Below, piece by piece: positions 49,999-59,760 of a stretch of 64,000 bases of DNA (position 1 is its first letter; every line of letters starts with the position of its first letter). Origin of the DNA: JAJUJL01 sp041736465 (GTDB lineage: Bacteria; Chloroflexota; Anaerolineae; Anaerolineales; UBA4823); the NCBI GenBank assembly GCA_041736465.1, contig JBGSTO010000462.1, forward strand, positions 62,001-126,000, written 5' to 3'. Under the pieces are notes generated by a model, which worked only from the letters and a program-made list of their open reading frames with translations, did no database searches and had not been told where the DNA came from. The position numbers and the translations under genes were made by a program.

Positions 49999-52900
49999 TT
50001 ATTTTCCTACAACCGGCAGGTAAACCGGTCGGATGCCCAAAAACAGCTGGTAAACCAGGCTGCTGCCGAATGCGCCGGGCTGGGGATGGGCTGCCTGCAG
50101 GTAGAGCGTTCCAGTCGACAGCGGCACCCAGCGCAGCAGAGCGGCTTGCCCAAAGCCGGTTGGGTTCGCTTCCGCCAGCAAGGTGGCGCCGTCTGCGGCA
50201 TACAGGCTTAGGCGGATGGATGTTTCATAAGCCAGTGGATGCGCATAGAAAACAAGCGGTTTGCCCGCCTGACCTTCGAGGCGCAGCCAGTCCTGATCGT
50301 CCACGCTGCTGCCTGAGCAGAAGGTATGTGATTGGACGGAGGGCTGCAGTAGAACGATCTTTGCCTGTCCGGCAGTATTATCCGACTCGTATGGGTCGAG
50401 TGTGCTGCACACAGTCACGGGGATGAGGGTCAGCGTTTCGCCGCTGGCGGGGTAGGCTTCCGTGTTCCCGCTCCGGTCGATGGCACGAATTCGAAAGGCG
50501 TAAAGCCTGTCCGGCGCGCCGACAAAATAGGCCTGGCGCTGGTCGCCTGGAATCCCTGTGATGGCGGCCTGCCATACACCGTTGTCCACCTGCACTTGCA
50601 GGTCAAAATGGTCGAGTCCGGCCAGGTTGTCGGAGGCGCTCCAGGCCAGCCGGATCACCGTCGAACCGGATACCGGCTGCAGAGCCGCCAGGGTGGAGAC
50701 CGGGGGTGTGCGATCCAGGGTCAAGCGCCAGGCAACTGCAGGTTTAACGTTGCCGGCGAAGTCTTGTGCCCGGATTGCGATCGCCATCCCGGTCTGGTCG
50801 GGGATGCTAGTCGGGTCTAAGTTGGCGCTCCAGCCGTTGCTGCCATCCTGATCGGTACCGAACAGCGTCCAGGTTCCCGCCAGCCAGTCGTTGGAATGCC
50901 AATAGAACTCGACTCGCTCGACTCCGCTGCTGCTGTCGCTGGCCTGGGCCTGCACCAGGATAGGCGCGGCTGCCGGTAATACAGCGCCGGACTGCAGGTC
51001 AGTCAAGACCGCCTGGGGATCGTCGGCATCCTGGAATAAATCCAGGCTGTATGTGAATGTCGGGCCGCCGGCAGAAGGGTGGTCCCAGGCACGCAGCTTC
51101 AGGTAATAGTCGCCAGATTGCGCCAGCGTGTGGCGCAGCGCCGAATCGGTTTGCTCGCCGGTTACTACATCATCATTCTGTTCGATTGGCGAGATCCCAT
51201 CCCCAGCCATGAGGAAGAGATAGGTATCCAAGAGCGATCCATCCACCTGGGCGTGCGCGGCAGCTGAGACCACGTCGCCCGCCTGGCCTGAAAAGCGGAA
51301 ATAGTCCACGTCGCCCGTCGGGCAAATCACACCTGCGCTCGTCGATCCGTAGGTGATCGTGTGTGCCTGGGCAGGAGAGCTGTCCGGTTCACCAGCATCT
51401 GGACAGACAGGCGGTGGGCTGGTATTGATGGAAATATCATCGATGAACCAGCCTTGATAGCCGTTTAACGCCGCATCCAGGGTTTCGAAGAGGAAGCGAA
51501 TGCGCACCGTCTGACCGGCGTAGGCGCTCAGGTCGATCACCGGGCTCTGCAGCCAGACATTGGCTGGGTCGTCATGCAGCTGCAGCAGGTTGTTGTACGT
51601 GCTGCCGTTGGTGGAAACCTGCACCCAACGGCGATCCCAGTGGACACCGGCACCCTCGGTTTCGTAGCGGTACCAGAAGCGCAGGTAATTTCCGGAGGAG
51701 GGGATGGCGACGGGAGGCGAGGTCAAAAACCCGGAGTTGGCAGTGCCCGTATCGTAGCCAACGGCACTGCTGGTGTCGTAGCTCCATGAGACGCTGCCGC
51801 CCGGGGTGTGATTTTGCAGATTCGTCAGATCCCAGGTGCTGCTGTTGTACCAGATAATCGTGCGCACCTCGAAGGTCTCGGTGTACGGCGCGGTAATTGT
51901 CGCCGGAACCACAGTGGTGTCACCGATGGTAAAGGTACGCACTGCGCTCCAGGCGCTCTCGCCGGCGGTGTTGCGCGACTGCACCTGCCAGGTATGCCCG
52001 CCGGGGGCGTACGCCCTCGGCAGTAGGGAGGCGTTCTCCTGCCAGTGCAGATCGATACCATCCAGGCGCAGGCGAAACTCAGCCGCGCCGCCGGTATCTT
52101 CCCAGGAAGGGCTGAGACTGGTATAGGCAGTGGAAAAAGCGGCGCCATCGGCGGGCCAAATCGGGCGCGGCGCTGCGGGTAAGCTGACCGCGCTCACCTT
52201 GAGTGAACGCGTGCTGCCTGCGTCGATGCGGTTGTCACTCAAGGAGGCATCGGAGGTAAAGAATGTCTCGCCACGCCCGGTGTAGGTATCCTGGGTGAAG
52301 AGCGCAGCCATGGCACCGCTGCCGACCTGGATCGAAGCTGCCGAGGATCCCAGGACAGCCAATGCAGCCGGGCCATACGAGCCGGCGTTCAGCGTCAGGC
52401 ACGCGCCGCTGAAGTCGCGGCCGCTGAAAAGAGCCACCTGGTTTGCACCTGCCTGGCAGGCAGGCGGGGGCGGAGAGCATGAATAATTCTTGACCAGGTG
52501 CGTGAGACCTGGCAGACCAGCGGCGTAATTGCCTGCCGCGTCGCGCAGCTCGAGCGCTACAGAAATTGGACCATCGGCGAGGCCGGCAGTGCAGATATCC
52601 CAGGCAAAACTAAAGGGAGAGGCTGCAAATTCGGGGCTGATGATCCTCCAGGAGCCATTGTAGAGGGCTTTGAAGCGTGCATACACGGGCGGTGTGTTGT
52701 CAGTCGCCCAGCCTTGCAGCAAAAGCGAGCCGGATGATAATGTGATCTCATCTGCCGGCGAGGTGATATCCCCCTGGGGAGGGCTGGGATCCACCGGGGG
52801 GTAGTTTTGGGAAACATAAGTGTTGCGTGTAGCTGTGCAAACGTCGCCCGACCAATCACAGTAGGGCAGGTCATCCTGGATGCGCGGCCTGCCTCCGTTG

Positions 52901-53826
52901 ATGTCGACTTCTTCGAAGGTGATGTCGACCGATTGTCCCCAATATGAATCGGGATTCAGATGCACGTGGAAATGCAGGTGGTTGCCAGATGAGATGCCGG
53001 TGTCATCTGCCAGCCCCAGGTACTGCCCGCGAGTGACGCGGGTGCCTGGCACCCGCAGCAATTCTGGGATGCTGTCTTGAGCGAAGTGCAGGTACAGCTG
53101 GTAGCTGACCGGTGTGGTTGTGTCATCGCGCAGGATGAGATAATTGCCTGGCGTGGTGGGATCGCCATTGGTTTGCGTCCAGCGGGCCATATGCACCACA
53201 CCAGCCTTTGCGGCATGCAGTGGGAACATCCCGCTGGGATAAGGGCCGGCGAAATCGAAGGCATAGTGAGCCTTCCCAGAAGCGTCATAGGCGTCGTGGT
53301 GGGTGCTTTGCGTCATGTATAGGGTGGTACCGGCTGCCCAGGGCAGGCGGTAGCCGGTAAAGGCTGCATCCGGCAGCTGGGGTGTCTCCTGTGCGGCGCG
53401 CATCAGCCAGTCGGCTTTATCGGTGGGCGACATTAGCTCATCTGGGAGACCGGCAAGCGCCTCCAACCAGCCGGAATCGGAGGGCAAAACCACGCTCCAG
53501 CCGCCTGAAGTGTCGTAAGCGATTGCCAGTCCAGGCTCGAGCGGCACCGGCGCGCCGGTTTCTGGATCGATGGGCGTCATTTCTGCCAGAGCTGTTTTTT
53601 GGTCGGCAGCCAGGCGCAGCGGATCCAGACGTGTTTCATATTGAAGAAACGGCAGCACCATTTCCTGCCGGGCACGGATGGCTGCCTGGATCGCGGCGAC
53701 GACTTCTGTATTTTGAGAGGGTTCAGGAGGTGGTGTGGGCTGTGCGGCTATACCCGGTGAAATCGCCTGCGCGATCATGCCCATCAGCAGCACACCCGCC
53801 AGAAGGATAAATGAAAACTTCCGCAT
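49999..53826 (-). CDS. Giant secreted M23 peptidase with beta domains and V-Y-L-P tail
   Basis: 1275 residues. After the signal peptide and a helical prodomain, an M23/LytM zinc peptidase domain (about 200-330) holds HYAFDFAGP and HLHFHVH, the metal and catalytic residues. A calcium-binding-like bacterial Ig domain, a beta/gamma-crystallin-like domain (CQAGANQVALFSGRDF), fibronectin-like and MAM-like domains and two PPC domains (DVDYFRFSGQAGD) follow. It ends VYLPVVGK. It may cut peptidoglycan or extracellular protein. ATG at 53826 has AAGGA upstream. Confidence 0.88.
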   Translation of the reverse strand: MRKFSFILLAGVLLMGMIAQAISPGIAAQPTPPPEPSQNTEVVAAIQAAIRARQEMVLPFLQYETRLDPLRLAADQKTALAEMTPIDPETGAPVPLEPGLAIAYDTSGGWSVVLPSDSGWLEALAGLPDELMSPTDKADWLMRAAQETPQLPDAAFTGYRLPWAAGTTLYMTQSTHHDAYDASGKAHYAFDFAGPYPSGMFPLHAAKAGVVHMARWTQTNGDPTTPGNYLILRDDTTTPVSYQLYLHFAQDSIPELLRVPGTRVTRGQYLGLADDTGISSGNHLHFHVHLNPDSYWGQSVDITFEEVDINGGRPRIQDDLPYCDWSGDVCTATRNTYVSQNYPPVDPSPPQGDITSPADEITLSSGSLLLQGWATDNTPPVYARFKALYNGSWRIISPEFAASPFSFAWDICTAGLADGPISVALELRDAAGNYAAGLPGLTHLVKNYSCSPPPPACQAGANQVALFSGRDFSGACLTLNAGSYGPAALAVLGSSAASIQVGSGAMAALFTQDTYTGRGETFFTSDASLSDNRIDAGSTRSLKVSAVSLPAAPRPIWPADGAAFSTAYTSLSPSWEDTGGAAEFRLRLDGIDLHWQENASLLPRAYAPGGHTWQVQSRNTAGESAWSAVRTFTIGDTTVVPATITAPYTETFEVRTIIWYNSSTWDLTNLQNHTPGGSVSWSYDTSSAVGYDTGTANSGFLTSPPVAIPSSGNYLRFWYRYETEGAGVHWDRRWVQVSTNGSTYNNLLQLHDDPANVWLQSPVIDLSAYAGQTVRIRFLFETLDAALNGYQGWFIDDISINTSPPPVCPDAGEPDSSPAQAHTITYGSTSAGVICPTGDVDYFRFSGQAGDVVSAAAHAQVDGSLLDTYLFLMAGDGISPIEQNDDVVTGEQTDSALRHTLAQSGDYYLKLRAWDHPSAGGPTFTYSLDLFQDADDPQAVLTDLQSGAVLPAAAPILVQAQASDSSSGVERVEFYWHSNDWLAGTWTLFGTDQDGSNGWSANLDPTSIPDQTGMAIAIRAQDFAGNVKPAVAWRLTLDRTPPVSTLAALQPVSGSTVIRLAWSASDNLAGLDHFDLQVQVDNGVWQAAITGIPGDQRQAYFVGAPDRLYAFRIRAIDRSGNTEAYPASGETLTLIPVTVCSTLDPYESDNTAGQAKIVLLQPSVQSHTFCSGSSVDDQDWLRLEGQAGKPLVFYAHPLAYETSIRLSLYAADGATLLAEANPTGFGQAALLRWVPLSTGTLYLQAAHPQPGAFGSSLVYQLFLGIRPVYLPVVGK

Positions 53827-54061
53827 TTCAGGTTTCCTTACCAGTTTTATGATCGCCTTTGTTTGCTGTCCGAGCAGATTCAATCCGACCGCCAAATCCC
53901 GGGGAGCAAAAATCCAGGTAATCATACCTGTTTTCGCACCGGTGAAAACTTACAAAATCGTGGTTGTTTGCGTTTTGCAGAACAATCTGCCGCACGATGA
54001 GCAGCGAGTAGAGGCAGCCCGGTTTTCCTTTCCATAATGTAATGAAAGCTTCCTCCACTGC

Positions 54062-54070
54062 TGGTATAAT
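54062..54070 (+). promoter_or_regulatory. Extended -10 box (TGGTATAAT), nearly leaderless mRNA
   Basis: TGG directly precedes TATAAT (54065-54070). The ATG lies 9 bases after it at 54080, so the leader is 0-3 bases. Confidence 0.6.
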
Positions 54071-54079
54071 TTTGATCCT

Positions 54080-54670
54080 ATGAGAAACTCCCAGCGATTT
54101 TTGATCATCTTTTCCGCGTCAATGATTTTGATGGGGCTGGCACTCGGTGCGTATGCCTGGAGAGATTTCCAAAAAGTTGCCATATTGGTCGAGTGGTCTA
54201 CCGCTTCAGAGCTGAGCACGGTGGGATTCAACGTCTACCGCAGTGAGAGCAAGGATGGACTATATGAGAAAGTCAACCAGGCGTTGATTCCTGCATCTAC
54301 GGATCCGCTCGGCGGTGGGGATTACAGCTTCCGGGATACGACTGTAACAGCAGGGAACACATACTTCTACCAATTGGAAGACGTGGATGCCAGCGGCAGT
54401 CAGGAGCGTTATGGACCCATCCAGGTCGTTGCCCAGCGAGGCGGTGTCGTCGAGCTGGTGCTGGCCGGCGGGTTGATTCTGGTATCTGCCTTCAGCCTGT
54501 ATAACAGCCTGCCGCGCAGAAAAACTGCACCAGATCAGACCCCTGAGAGCGAAGCTGAGACAATCTCAGAGCAAACAGAAGCCCAGAAGCCGGCTGCAGC
54601 CGTCGAGAGCGAGCGATTAGAGGATACCTCAAGCCCTCCCAACAGCATGGCAAAACAAGACCTGGGATAG
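54080..54670 (+). CDS. Single-span protein with fibronectin-like domain, paralog of the 60.6 kb protein
   Basis: 196 residues. An N-terminal helix (about 8-27) is followed by a short beta domain (about 33-115: VEWSTASELSTVGFNVYRSE, then TYFYQLEDVDASG), a second helix (about 127-145) and a charged tail of Glu, Gln and Pro. The WxTASExxxxGFxxxRS pattern is shared with the protein at 60625-61554. The domain faces outside if the N terminus is in. It begins the unusual peptidase/peptide region and has its own promoter-like sequence. Confidence 0.75.
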   Translation: MRNSQRFLIIFSASMILMGLALGAYAWRDFQKVAILVEWSTASELSTVGFNVYRSESKDGLYEKVNQALIPASTDPLGGGDYSFRDTTVTAGNTYFYQLEDVDASGSQERYGPIQVVAQRGGVVELVLAGGLILVSAFSLYNSLPRRKTAPDQTPESEAETISEQTEAQKPAAAVESERLEDTSSPPNSMAKQDLG

Positions 54671-54709
54671 TTGTTCCGCAACCTTACACCCACATACCGA
54701 TCTCAACAG

Positions 54710-55540
54710 ATGGATTTTCAGCATCCGGCAGCTCAATTAGCAGTACAGGTTGCGAATATAAAGGTAAACCTGGGCTGCAGCCGCCAGGATATTGCCGAGG
54801 CGCTTGCACTGCGCTACCGGCAGTTTTTGGCGCTGCCGGATGATCCTGCCAGGCTGCATGTTCGCCTGCTGGTGGAACCCTCCACGATGCAATCCGACCT
54901 GTCGAACGCTATCCCCGCTTACCGGGACGACAAGATCAGCTTTCAAGGACAGGGATACAGCGGTTGGATCGACCTGAAAGATGGGGAGGGGTTCCTCGAG
55001 CTGCACAGCGCATATCCGGTTGAAGATATCGATTATTTCCTGCGCATTGCTTTTGCCTGGTTGATATTCAAGTCCGGTGGGATGCTCTTTCATGCGGCAG
55101 GTGTGCGTCATCTTGAGCGAGCATTTGTTTTTTTTGGGCCATCCGGAGCCGGAAAAACAACCGTGGCGCAGTTGTCGGCAGGCTACGAAGTGATGAATGA
55201 TGATTTACTGATGCTGCAGTTTCACAATGGTAAATGGTGGGCGACATCGACGCCGTTTACCAACCCAAGCCAGGTCGCCCCTGCGCCAGGAACGGTACCG
55301 TTGGTTGGGCTGTACCGCCTGGTTCAGGATCAAGAGGTCTCCCTTGAAAGCATGCCCGCGGCCGAGGCCACAGCGGCAGTGCTGTCCTGTGTACCGCTAA
55401 TTGCGGCTGTGCCCGCATTTGCGATGGAACTGATTTCACGCTGCAGCAGCCTGGTGCGGGCGATGCCGGTGTACCGCTTGCACTTTCGTAAGGAAGCATC
55501 CTTCTGGGATCTGCTGCGTCAAGAAATGCCATCTAACTAA
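54710..55540 (+). CDS. HPr-kinase-like serine kinase domain protein
   Basis: 276 residues. A beta/alpha N-terminal domain is followed by a P-loop GPSGAGKTT (143-151) and the HprK-type MNDDLLML, where the Asp pair binds magnesium. It lacks the HprK capping helices, and no HPr gene is near. Short HprK-like proteins occur in RiPP (lasso) and envelope clusters; their substrate is uncertain. An in-frame TTG at 54671 directly after the preceding stop would extend it by 13 residues. No ribosome site favours either. It probably acts on the downstream peptide or a partner. Confidence 0.75.
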   Translation: MDFQHPAAQLAVQVANIKVNLGCSRQDIAEALALRYRQFLALPDDPARLHVRLLVEPSTMQSDLSNAIPAYRDDKISFQGQGYSGWIDLKDGEGFLELHSAYPVEDIDYFLRIAFAWLIFKSGGMLFHAAGVRHLERAFVFFGPSGAGKTTVAQLSAGYEVMNDDLLMLQFHNGKWWATSTPFTNPSQVAPAPGTVPLVGLYRLVQDQEVSLESMPAAEATAAVLSCVPLIAAVPAFAMELISRCSSLVRAMPVYRLHFRKEASFWDLLRQEMPSN

Positions 55541-55583
55541 ACCGACATTACATATTTATTAAGATTACATGACAAATTGCCGC

Positions 55584-55612
55584 TTGCAATCCTAACAAAG
55601 TTGGGTTAAAAT
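55584..55612 (+). promoter_or_regulatory. Promoter of the small peptide gene
   Basis: TTGCAA (55584-55589) and TAAAAT (55607-55612) with a 17-base spacer. The ATG at 55668 has a strong TTTTGGAGG ribosome site. Confidence 0.65.
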
Positions 55613-55667
55613 AAGTTTAAGAGTGGTTTGGAATCATTCAGAGTTTGTATTCATTTTGGAGGCGATC

Positions 55668-55811
55668 ATGGATAACGCAGGACGGAAACCTTACATCAAA
55701 CCGGCAATAGTCCAGGAACTTGACTTGGAAGCTCGCGCGGGATCTCCACTTGGACTTCCGGATCCATTCAACCTGACAGACCCCTCAGCGCCGGCGCCAG
55801 AAGGCGATTAA
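55668..55811 (+). CDS. Candidate RiPP/lasso-like precursor peptide
   Basis: 47 residues. The N-terminal part has the leader motif PYIKPAI (YxxP at 9-12, as bound by PqqD-type RRE domains). Residues 25-32 read GSPLGLPD, so a Gly is followed at position 8 by Asp. This is the spacing of lasso-peptide rings. The residue at -2 is Arg, not the usual Thr. The peptide is rich in Pro and acidic residues and has no Cys. It has its own promoter and terminator, with a PqqD gene 4.5 kb downstream. No cyclase or transglutaminase-like leader peptidase gene is in the window, so the product class is open. Confidence 0.6.
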   Translation: MDNAGRKPYIKPAIVQELDLEARAGSPLGLPDPFNLTDPSAPAPEGD

Positions 55812-55932
55812 CACCGATTATTGCTGAGTTCGAACAGGCGGGCGGGGCCGCACGCAGCCTGAGCTGTCGGTTTGGTGGTACTTACCATCCAGACCAGTTT
55901 TTCTTCGCGGTGCATTTGATGCGAATACGTTT

Positions 55933-55970
55933 GGCGAGCTTCGATTATGTTACGAAGCTCGCCTTGTTTG
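55933..55970 (+). terminator. Rho-independent terminator of the peptide gene
   Basis: GGCGAGCTTCG (55933-55943) pairs perfectly with CGAAGCTCGCC (55953-55963), loop of 9 bases, followed by TTGTTTG. It ends 58 bases before the C25 peptidase gene, so the peptide is made mostly as a separate short message. Confidence 0.85.
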
Positions 55971-56028
55971 TGAATGCTGATACCGGTATGCTCCAGACAT
56001 TTATGACGATGACGATTTAGGACAAATT

Positions 56029-59000
56029 ATGCTGCGCAAATTGGTGATGTTTGTTTCAGTCCTGGGGGTGATTTTCTCGCCGCTTCCAGAAAGTGCGGTA
56101 TTCGCCGTAGGCGAAGGATTCGCGTTGCGCACATCTCAGGTCAGTGCGTCGGAAATCATTCTTGATCTCTCGGTTAACGATTTCAATTTAGAACACCCGA
56201 CCGTGGATGGAGTCATTTATACGGCCCTTTCCATTCAAGGTGCAGGTGATCCGGTGGGGGTATCTGGAATTGAGCTGCCGGTAGTTACCGCAATGCTGGT
56301 TATTCCGCCGGTAGGCAGTTATTCGATAGAAGTGCAATCTCTCGATGCCGCGGTGCTGCCAGCAGATTACCCGATGCTGCCAGCATTACAGCCGGCTGAG
56401 ATTACAGAAGATCTCAGCCCGGGAAGTATGGGTCGAACCCCAGGAGGCGCTGAGGCTGCGGAAGGGCTCCTGCCGTTAGAAACCGTGCAGGTCGAAGAAG
56501 CCTGGATGCGCGATTACAGGCTGCTGACCGTCAGGCTGTTCCCATTTCAATATGATGCCGGCCGCAATGAGATAATCTTCCACTCGCGTCTGGTGGTCAG
56601 GCTGTTCTTGGAAGGCGGAGAAGCCTTCTCAACCGCGCTTCGCCCTGATGAACACAGCGATTCAGCAGATCCGTATTTGGAGATATTAAGGGCAAAAGTT
56701 GATAATCCAGACATGCTGGCAGCCTGGCGCGCGCCTCAAGGCAGCCAGCCAGTGTCAGTATCGTCACTGGAAAGCATCAACGCCTTACCGCGTTATCGCA
56801 TTGCGATCCAGGAAAACGGTCTGTACCGCATGAGCTATGCACAGCTTCAGGCTGCTGGTTTGCCGGTTGGCAGCATCGATCCGCGCACCTTCCAGCTAGA
56901 CAACCAGGGCCGGCAGGTGGGCTTGTTTGTTTCAAATACCGATGGCAATCCGGGGGTTTTCTCAGCCGGCGAATACCTGGCATTTTATGGACAGGAATTC
57001 AGCGGCGACCGGCTTGCCCAGCGCTTTGCAGCCGAGAACCAGCATTGGTTCTCATACTGGCGGCAGTTTCCAGATGGCACCCAGGTGCTGTGGAAACCGG
57101 AGATGAGCGCCGATATGTTCGAGAAATACACTCAAACCAATGTCTATTGGTTGAGCTACAACCAGGCAGCGCCGCTGCGCATGACCACGGAGACTGGCGT
57201 TCCACTGAGCGCTCCCGTTCCCAGCCATTACACCGCCGTGGCGCGCGCGGAGCAGGACCGCTATTGGAGGACGCTGCACTTTGCCACGGAGGACACGTTT
57301 TTCTGGGACGACAGCGGCGCTCCGGTGCGAACCACGCTGAGTTTTGGCAACCAGCTTAATGCGCTCGCTTCCGGTACGTTTACGGCGACCGTACGAGGCG
57401 AGGTCGTTGCGTTGACCTCTAACCTGTACAGCAGCCCCGACCACCATACTCAATTCTTTGTCAATGATCCGACATTCAGCGGCGCCCCGGTATTAGATCT
57501 GTACTGGGAGGGTCGCAGTGCGCTGACATTCCAGGGAGTGTTTTCGCACGATAAGCTGGTCGAAGGCGCCAACCAGCTGAACATGAAGATCTTCCCGACC
57601 ACAGCCGTGCCGAACGAGAGATTGCTTTTCAACTGGTTTGAAATTCACTACCAGCGGCTGTTCCAGGCGCAAAACGATGCGCTTGAGTTCACAATATCGC
57701 AGGACGGGCCGTGGAAATTTCAGATTGCAGGTTATGGCAGCGCTGATCTGGGAGTCTTGGATATCAGCTCGGTGTATACGCCCACGTGGATTACCGGCAG
57801 CCAATATGCCTCCGGAACGCTCAGCTTTGAAACCAACCATCCCGCCGGCGCCAGGTACTATGCCGGCAAGTTTAACGATCTGACTGCCGCTCAAATTGTT
57901 TTAACCACGCCGCCTGATCTGGCGACACCGGCGGACTACGTCATTATTACCCATCAAGATTTTATGGCGGCAGTGCAGCCCCTGGCAAATTACCGCGCCA
58001 GTAAAGGCCTGGACGTGCTCGTTATCGACCAGCAAGACCTGTACGACGCGTTCACGGATGGAATTTACCACCCGTTGGCAGTAAAGGAATTTTTGCGCTA
58101 CGCCTTTGCTAATTGGAGCAAGCCGCCGCTGTATGTATTTCTGGTGGGGGATGGTCATTGGAATCTCAATGGCTCCCCGATTTATGCCTCTTCAGGCATT
58201 TATATGCCTCCCAATCTTACCTGGGTGGATCCCTGGCAGGGCGAAGTGGATAGCTCCAGCCTGCTTGCTAACGTGGTGGGGGATGATATCCTGCCGGATG
58301 TGATGATCGCCCGACTGCCGGTGAATACCACTGCTGAGGTCAGCGCCTATATCAACAAGGTGATCGGCTATGAGAGCCAGGGACTTCAGACCTGGCAGCG
58401 CAACCTGCTGTTCGTGGCTGATAATGTACCGGACCCAACCGGAGATTTTGTTTACTTTTCTAATGATATTGCTGCCGATTACCTGCGCCCGGGTTTCAGC
58501 ATTGCTAAGATATACGAGAATGATTATGGCTGCCCAACGGTAACCGGCAATTTATGCCCTGAAGTAAATTATGCCATCACCTCTACGCTGTCGTCCTCTG
58601 GCGCCATGCTGGTATCCTTCGTCGGTCATGCCTCCCTGGATCGCTGGACGCACGAACATATATTCCTCAATCGTGACCGCACATTTCCCGCGCTGTCAAT
58701 CATGAGCAGTATCTCGACGTTAAATAACCCCGATATGCTGCCGGTGATTCTCTCGATGACCTGTCTGGATGGGTATTGGATTTATCCTGATAATTTATCT
58801 GACCCCACGCGCACGATAGGACCGCAAAGCTCGATTATCGAAGATATGCAGCGCGCCATTGGAGAGGGGAGCGTGGGGGCATTTTCTCCGACCGGTTTAG
58901 GTGTTGCTACCGGTCACGATGAGCTGGAGCGCGGCTTCCTGGATGCGCTGTTCAACGCCGGTGATTGGCGGCTGGGCGCAGCTGCTCAATCTGCAAAGCT

Positions 59001-59757
59001 GAGCTTGTATGCGAGCGGCTCTAATTATGACCTGTTGAACACTTTCACCATCTTCGGCGACCCGGCTCTGCAGCTGCGCAGCTCATACGCAGTTTCTGTC
59101 ACGCCTCCCAGCCTGGAGCTGGCAACCCTTCCGGGCGGCAGCGTCACTTACGGCTTGCAGGTCGAGAATACTGGAGCAATCACCGATACTTTCAGCGTGA
59201 ACCTGGGAAATTCTGTGTGGCAGGTGGACGCACCTCTGGAAGTGGGACCGCTTGCCCCAGGCGCCAGCGCAGGGCTGAACGTGATGGTGCAGATTCCGCC
59301 CGGAACACCCTACGGTTCCTCCGATTCTGTTGAAGTCACACTGGTCTCTCAGGGCGACATGGCGCGGACAAGCAGCGCCACACTGACTACCTTAGCCAGT
59401 GAGTATTATGCCTCCTGGCAGCCGCCCTCAGCCCAGAAGACCAGCTACCCGGGCAGCCAGGTCGTGTACGAGCTTGAGTTGGTAAACTCCGGGTTTTCCA
59501 CCGACAGCTACGACCTTGTGCTAAGTGGATACGTGTGGCCAACCAGTATACTCAGCGAGAATCCGGTGATAAATGTATTCCCGGGAGCGAGGCGTACAGT
59601 ACGTATCGCTGTGAATCTGCCGGGGACGATCTCTGGTTTCGATCAAGATACTGCGCTGATTACAGCGCAGTCGCAAGGAGATAGCGCGGTCAGCGCCCAG
59701 GCTGAACTGATCACCAGCGCGGCTTACCAGGTGTTCTTGCCCACAATTGTAAGGTAA
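56029..59757 (+). CDS. C25 (gingipain/PorU-like) secreted cysteine peptidase with V-F-L-P tail
   Basis: 1242 residues. Signal peptide; a beta-rich prodomain (about 40-330) with YRIAIQENGLYRMSYAQLQAAG, the segment found at the start of PorU-like C25 enzymes; then a catalytic domain (about 640-1025) with the His in SFVGHAS (His867) and the Cys in SMTCLDG (Cys912), the C25 dyad. After that come two Ig-like beta domains (about 1035-1230). It ends VFLPTIVR. PorU is the type IX secretion sortase; no other type IX gene was recognised. A processing or sortase role is inferred. Confidence 0.87.
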   Translation: MLRKLVMFVSVLGVIFSPLPESAVFAVGEGFALRTSQVSASEIILDLSVNDFNLEHPTVDGVIYTALSIQGAGDPVGVSGIELPVVTAMLVIPPVGSYSIEVQSLDAAVLPADYPMLPALQPAEITEDLSPGSMGRTPGGAEAAEGLLPLETVQVEEAWMRDYRLLTVRLFPFQYDAGRNEIIFHSRLVVRLFLEGGEAFSTALRPDEHSDSADPYLEILRAKVDNPDMLAAWRAPQGSQPVSVSSLESINALPRYRIAIQENGLYRMSYAQLQAAGLPVGSIDPRTFQLDNQGRQVGLFVSNTDGNPGVFSAGEYLAFYGQEFSGDRLAQRFAAENQHWFSYWRQFPDGTQVLWKPEMSADMFEKYTQTNVYWLSYNQAAPLRMTTETGVPLSAPVPSHYTAVARAEQDRYWRTLHFATEDTFFWDDSGAPVRTTLSFGNQLNALASGTFTATVRGEVVALTSNLYSSPDHHTQFFVNDPTFSGAPVLDLYWEGRSALTFQGVFSHDKLVEGANQLNMKIFPTTAVPNERLLFNWFEIHYQRLFQAQNDALEFTISQDGPWKFQIAGYGSADLGVLDISSVYTPTWITGSQYASGTLSFETNHPAGARYYAGKFNDLTAAQIVLTTPPDLATPADYVIITHQDFMAAVQPLANYRASKGLDVLVIDQQDLYDAFTDGIYHPLAVKEFLRYAFANWSKPPLYVFLVGDGHWNLNGSPIYASSGIYMPPNLTWVDPWQGEVDSSSLLANVVGDDILPDVMIARLPVNTTAEVSAYINKVIGYESQGLQTWQRNLLFVADNVPDPTGDFVYFSNDIAADYLRPGFSIAKIYENDYGCPTVTGNLCPEVNYAITSTLSSSGAMLVSFVGHASLDRWTHEHIFLNRDRTFPALSIMSSISTLNNPDMLPVILSMTCLDGYWIYPDNLSDPTRTIGPQSSIIEDMQRAIGEGSVGAFSPTGLGVATGHDELERGFLDALFNAGDWRLGAAAQSAKLSLYASGSNYDLLNTFTIFGDPALQLRSSYAVSVTPPSLELATLPGGSVTYGLQVENTGAITDTFSVNLGNSVWQVDAPLEVGPLAPGASAGLNVMVQIPPGTPYGSSDSVEVTLVSQGDMARTSSATLTTLASEYYASWQPPSAQKTSYPGSQVVYELELVNSGFSTDSYDLVLSGYVWPTSILSENPVINVFPGARRTVRIAVNLPGTISGFDQDTALITAQSQGDSAVSAQAELITSAAYQVFLPTIVR

Positions 59758-59760
59758 TGG

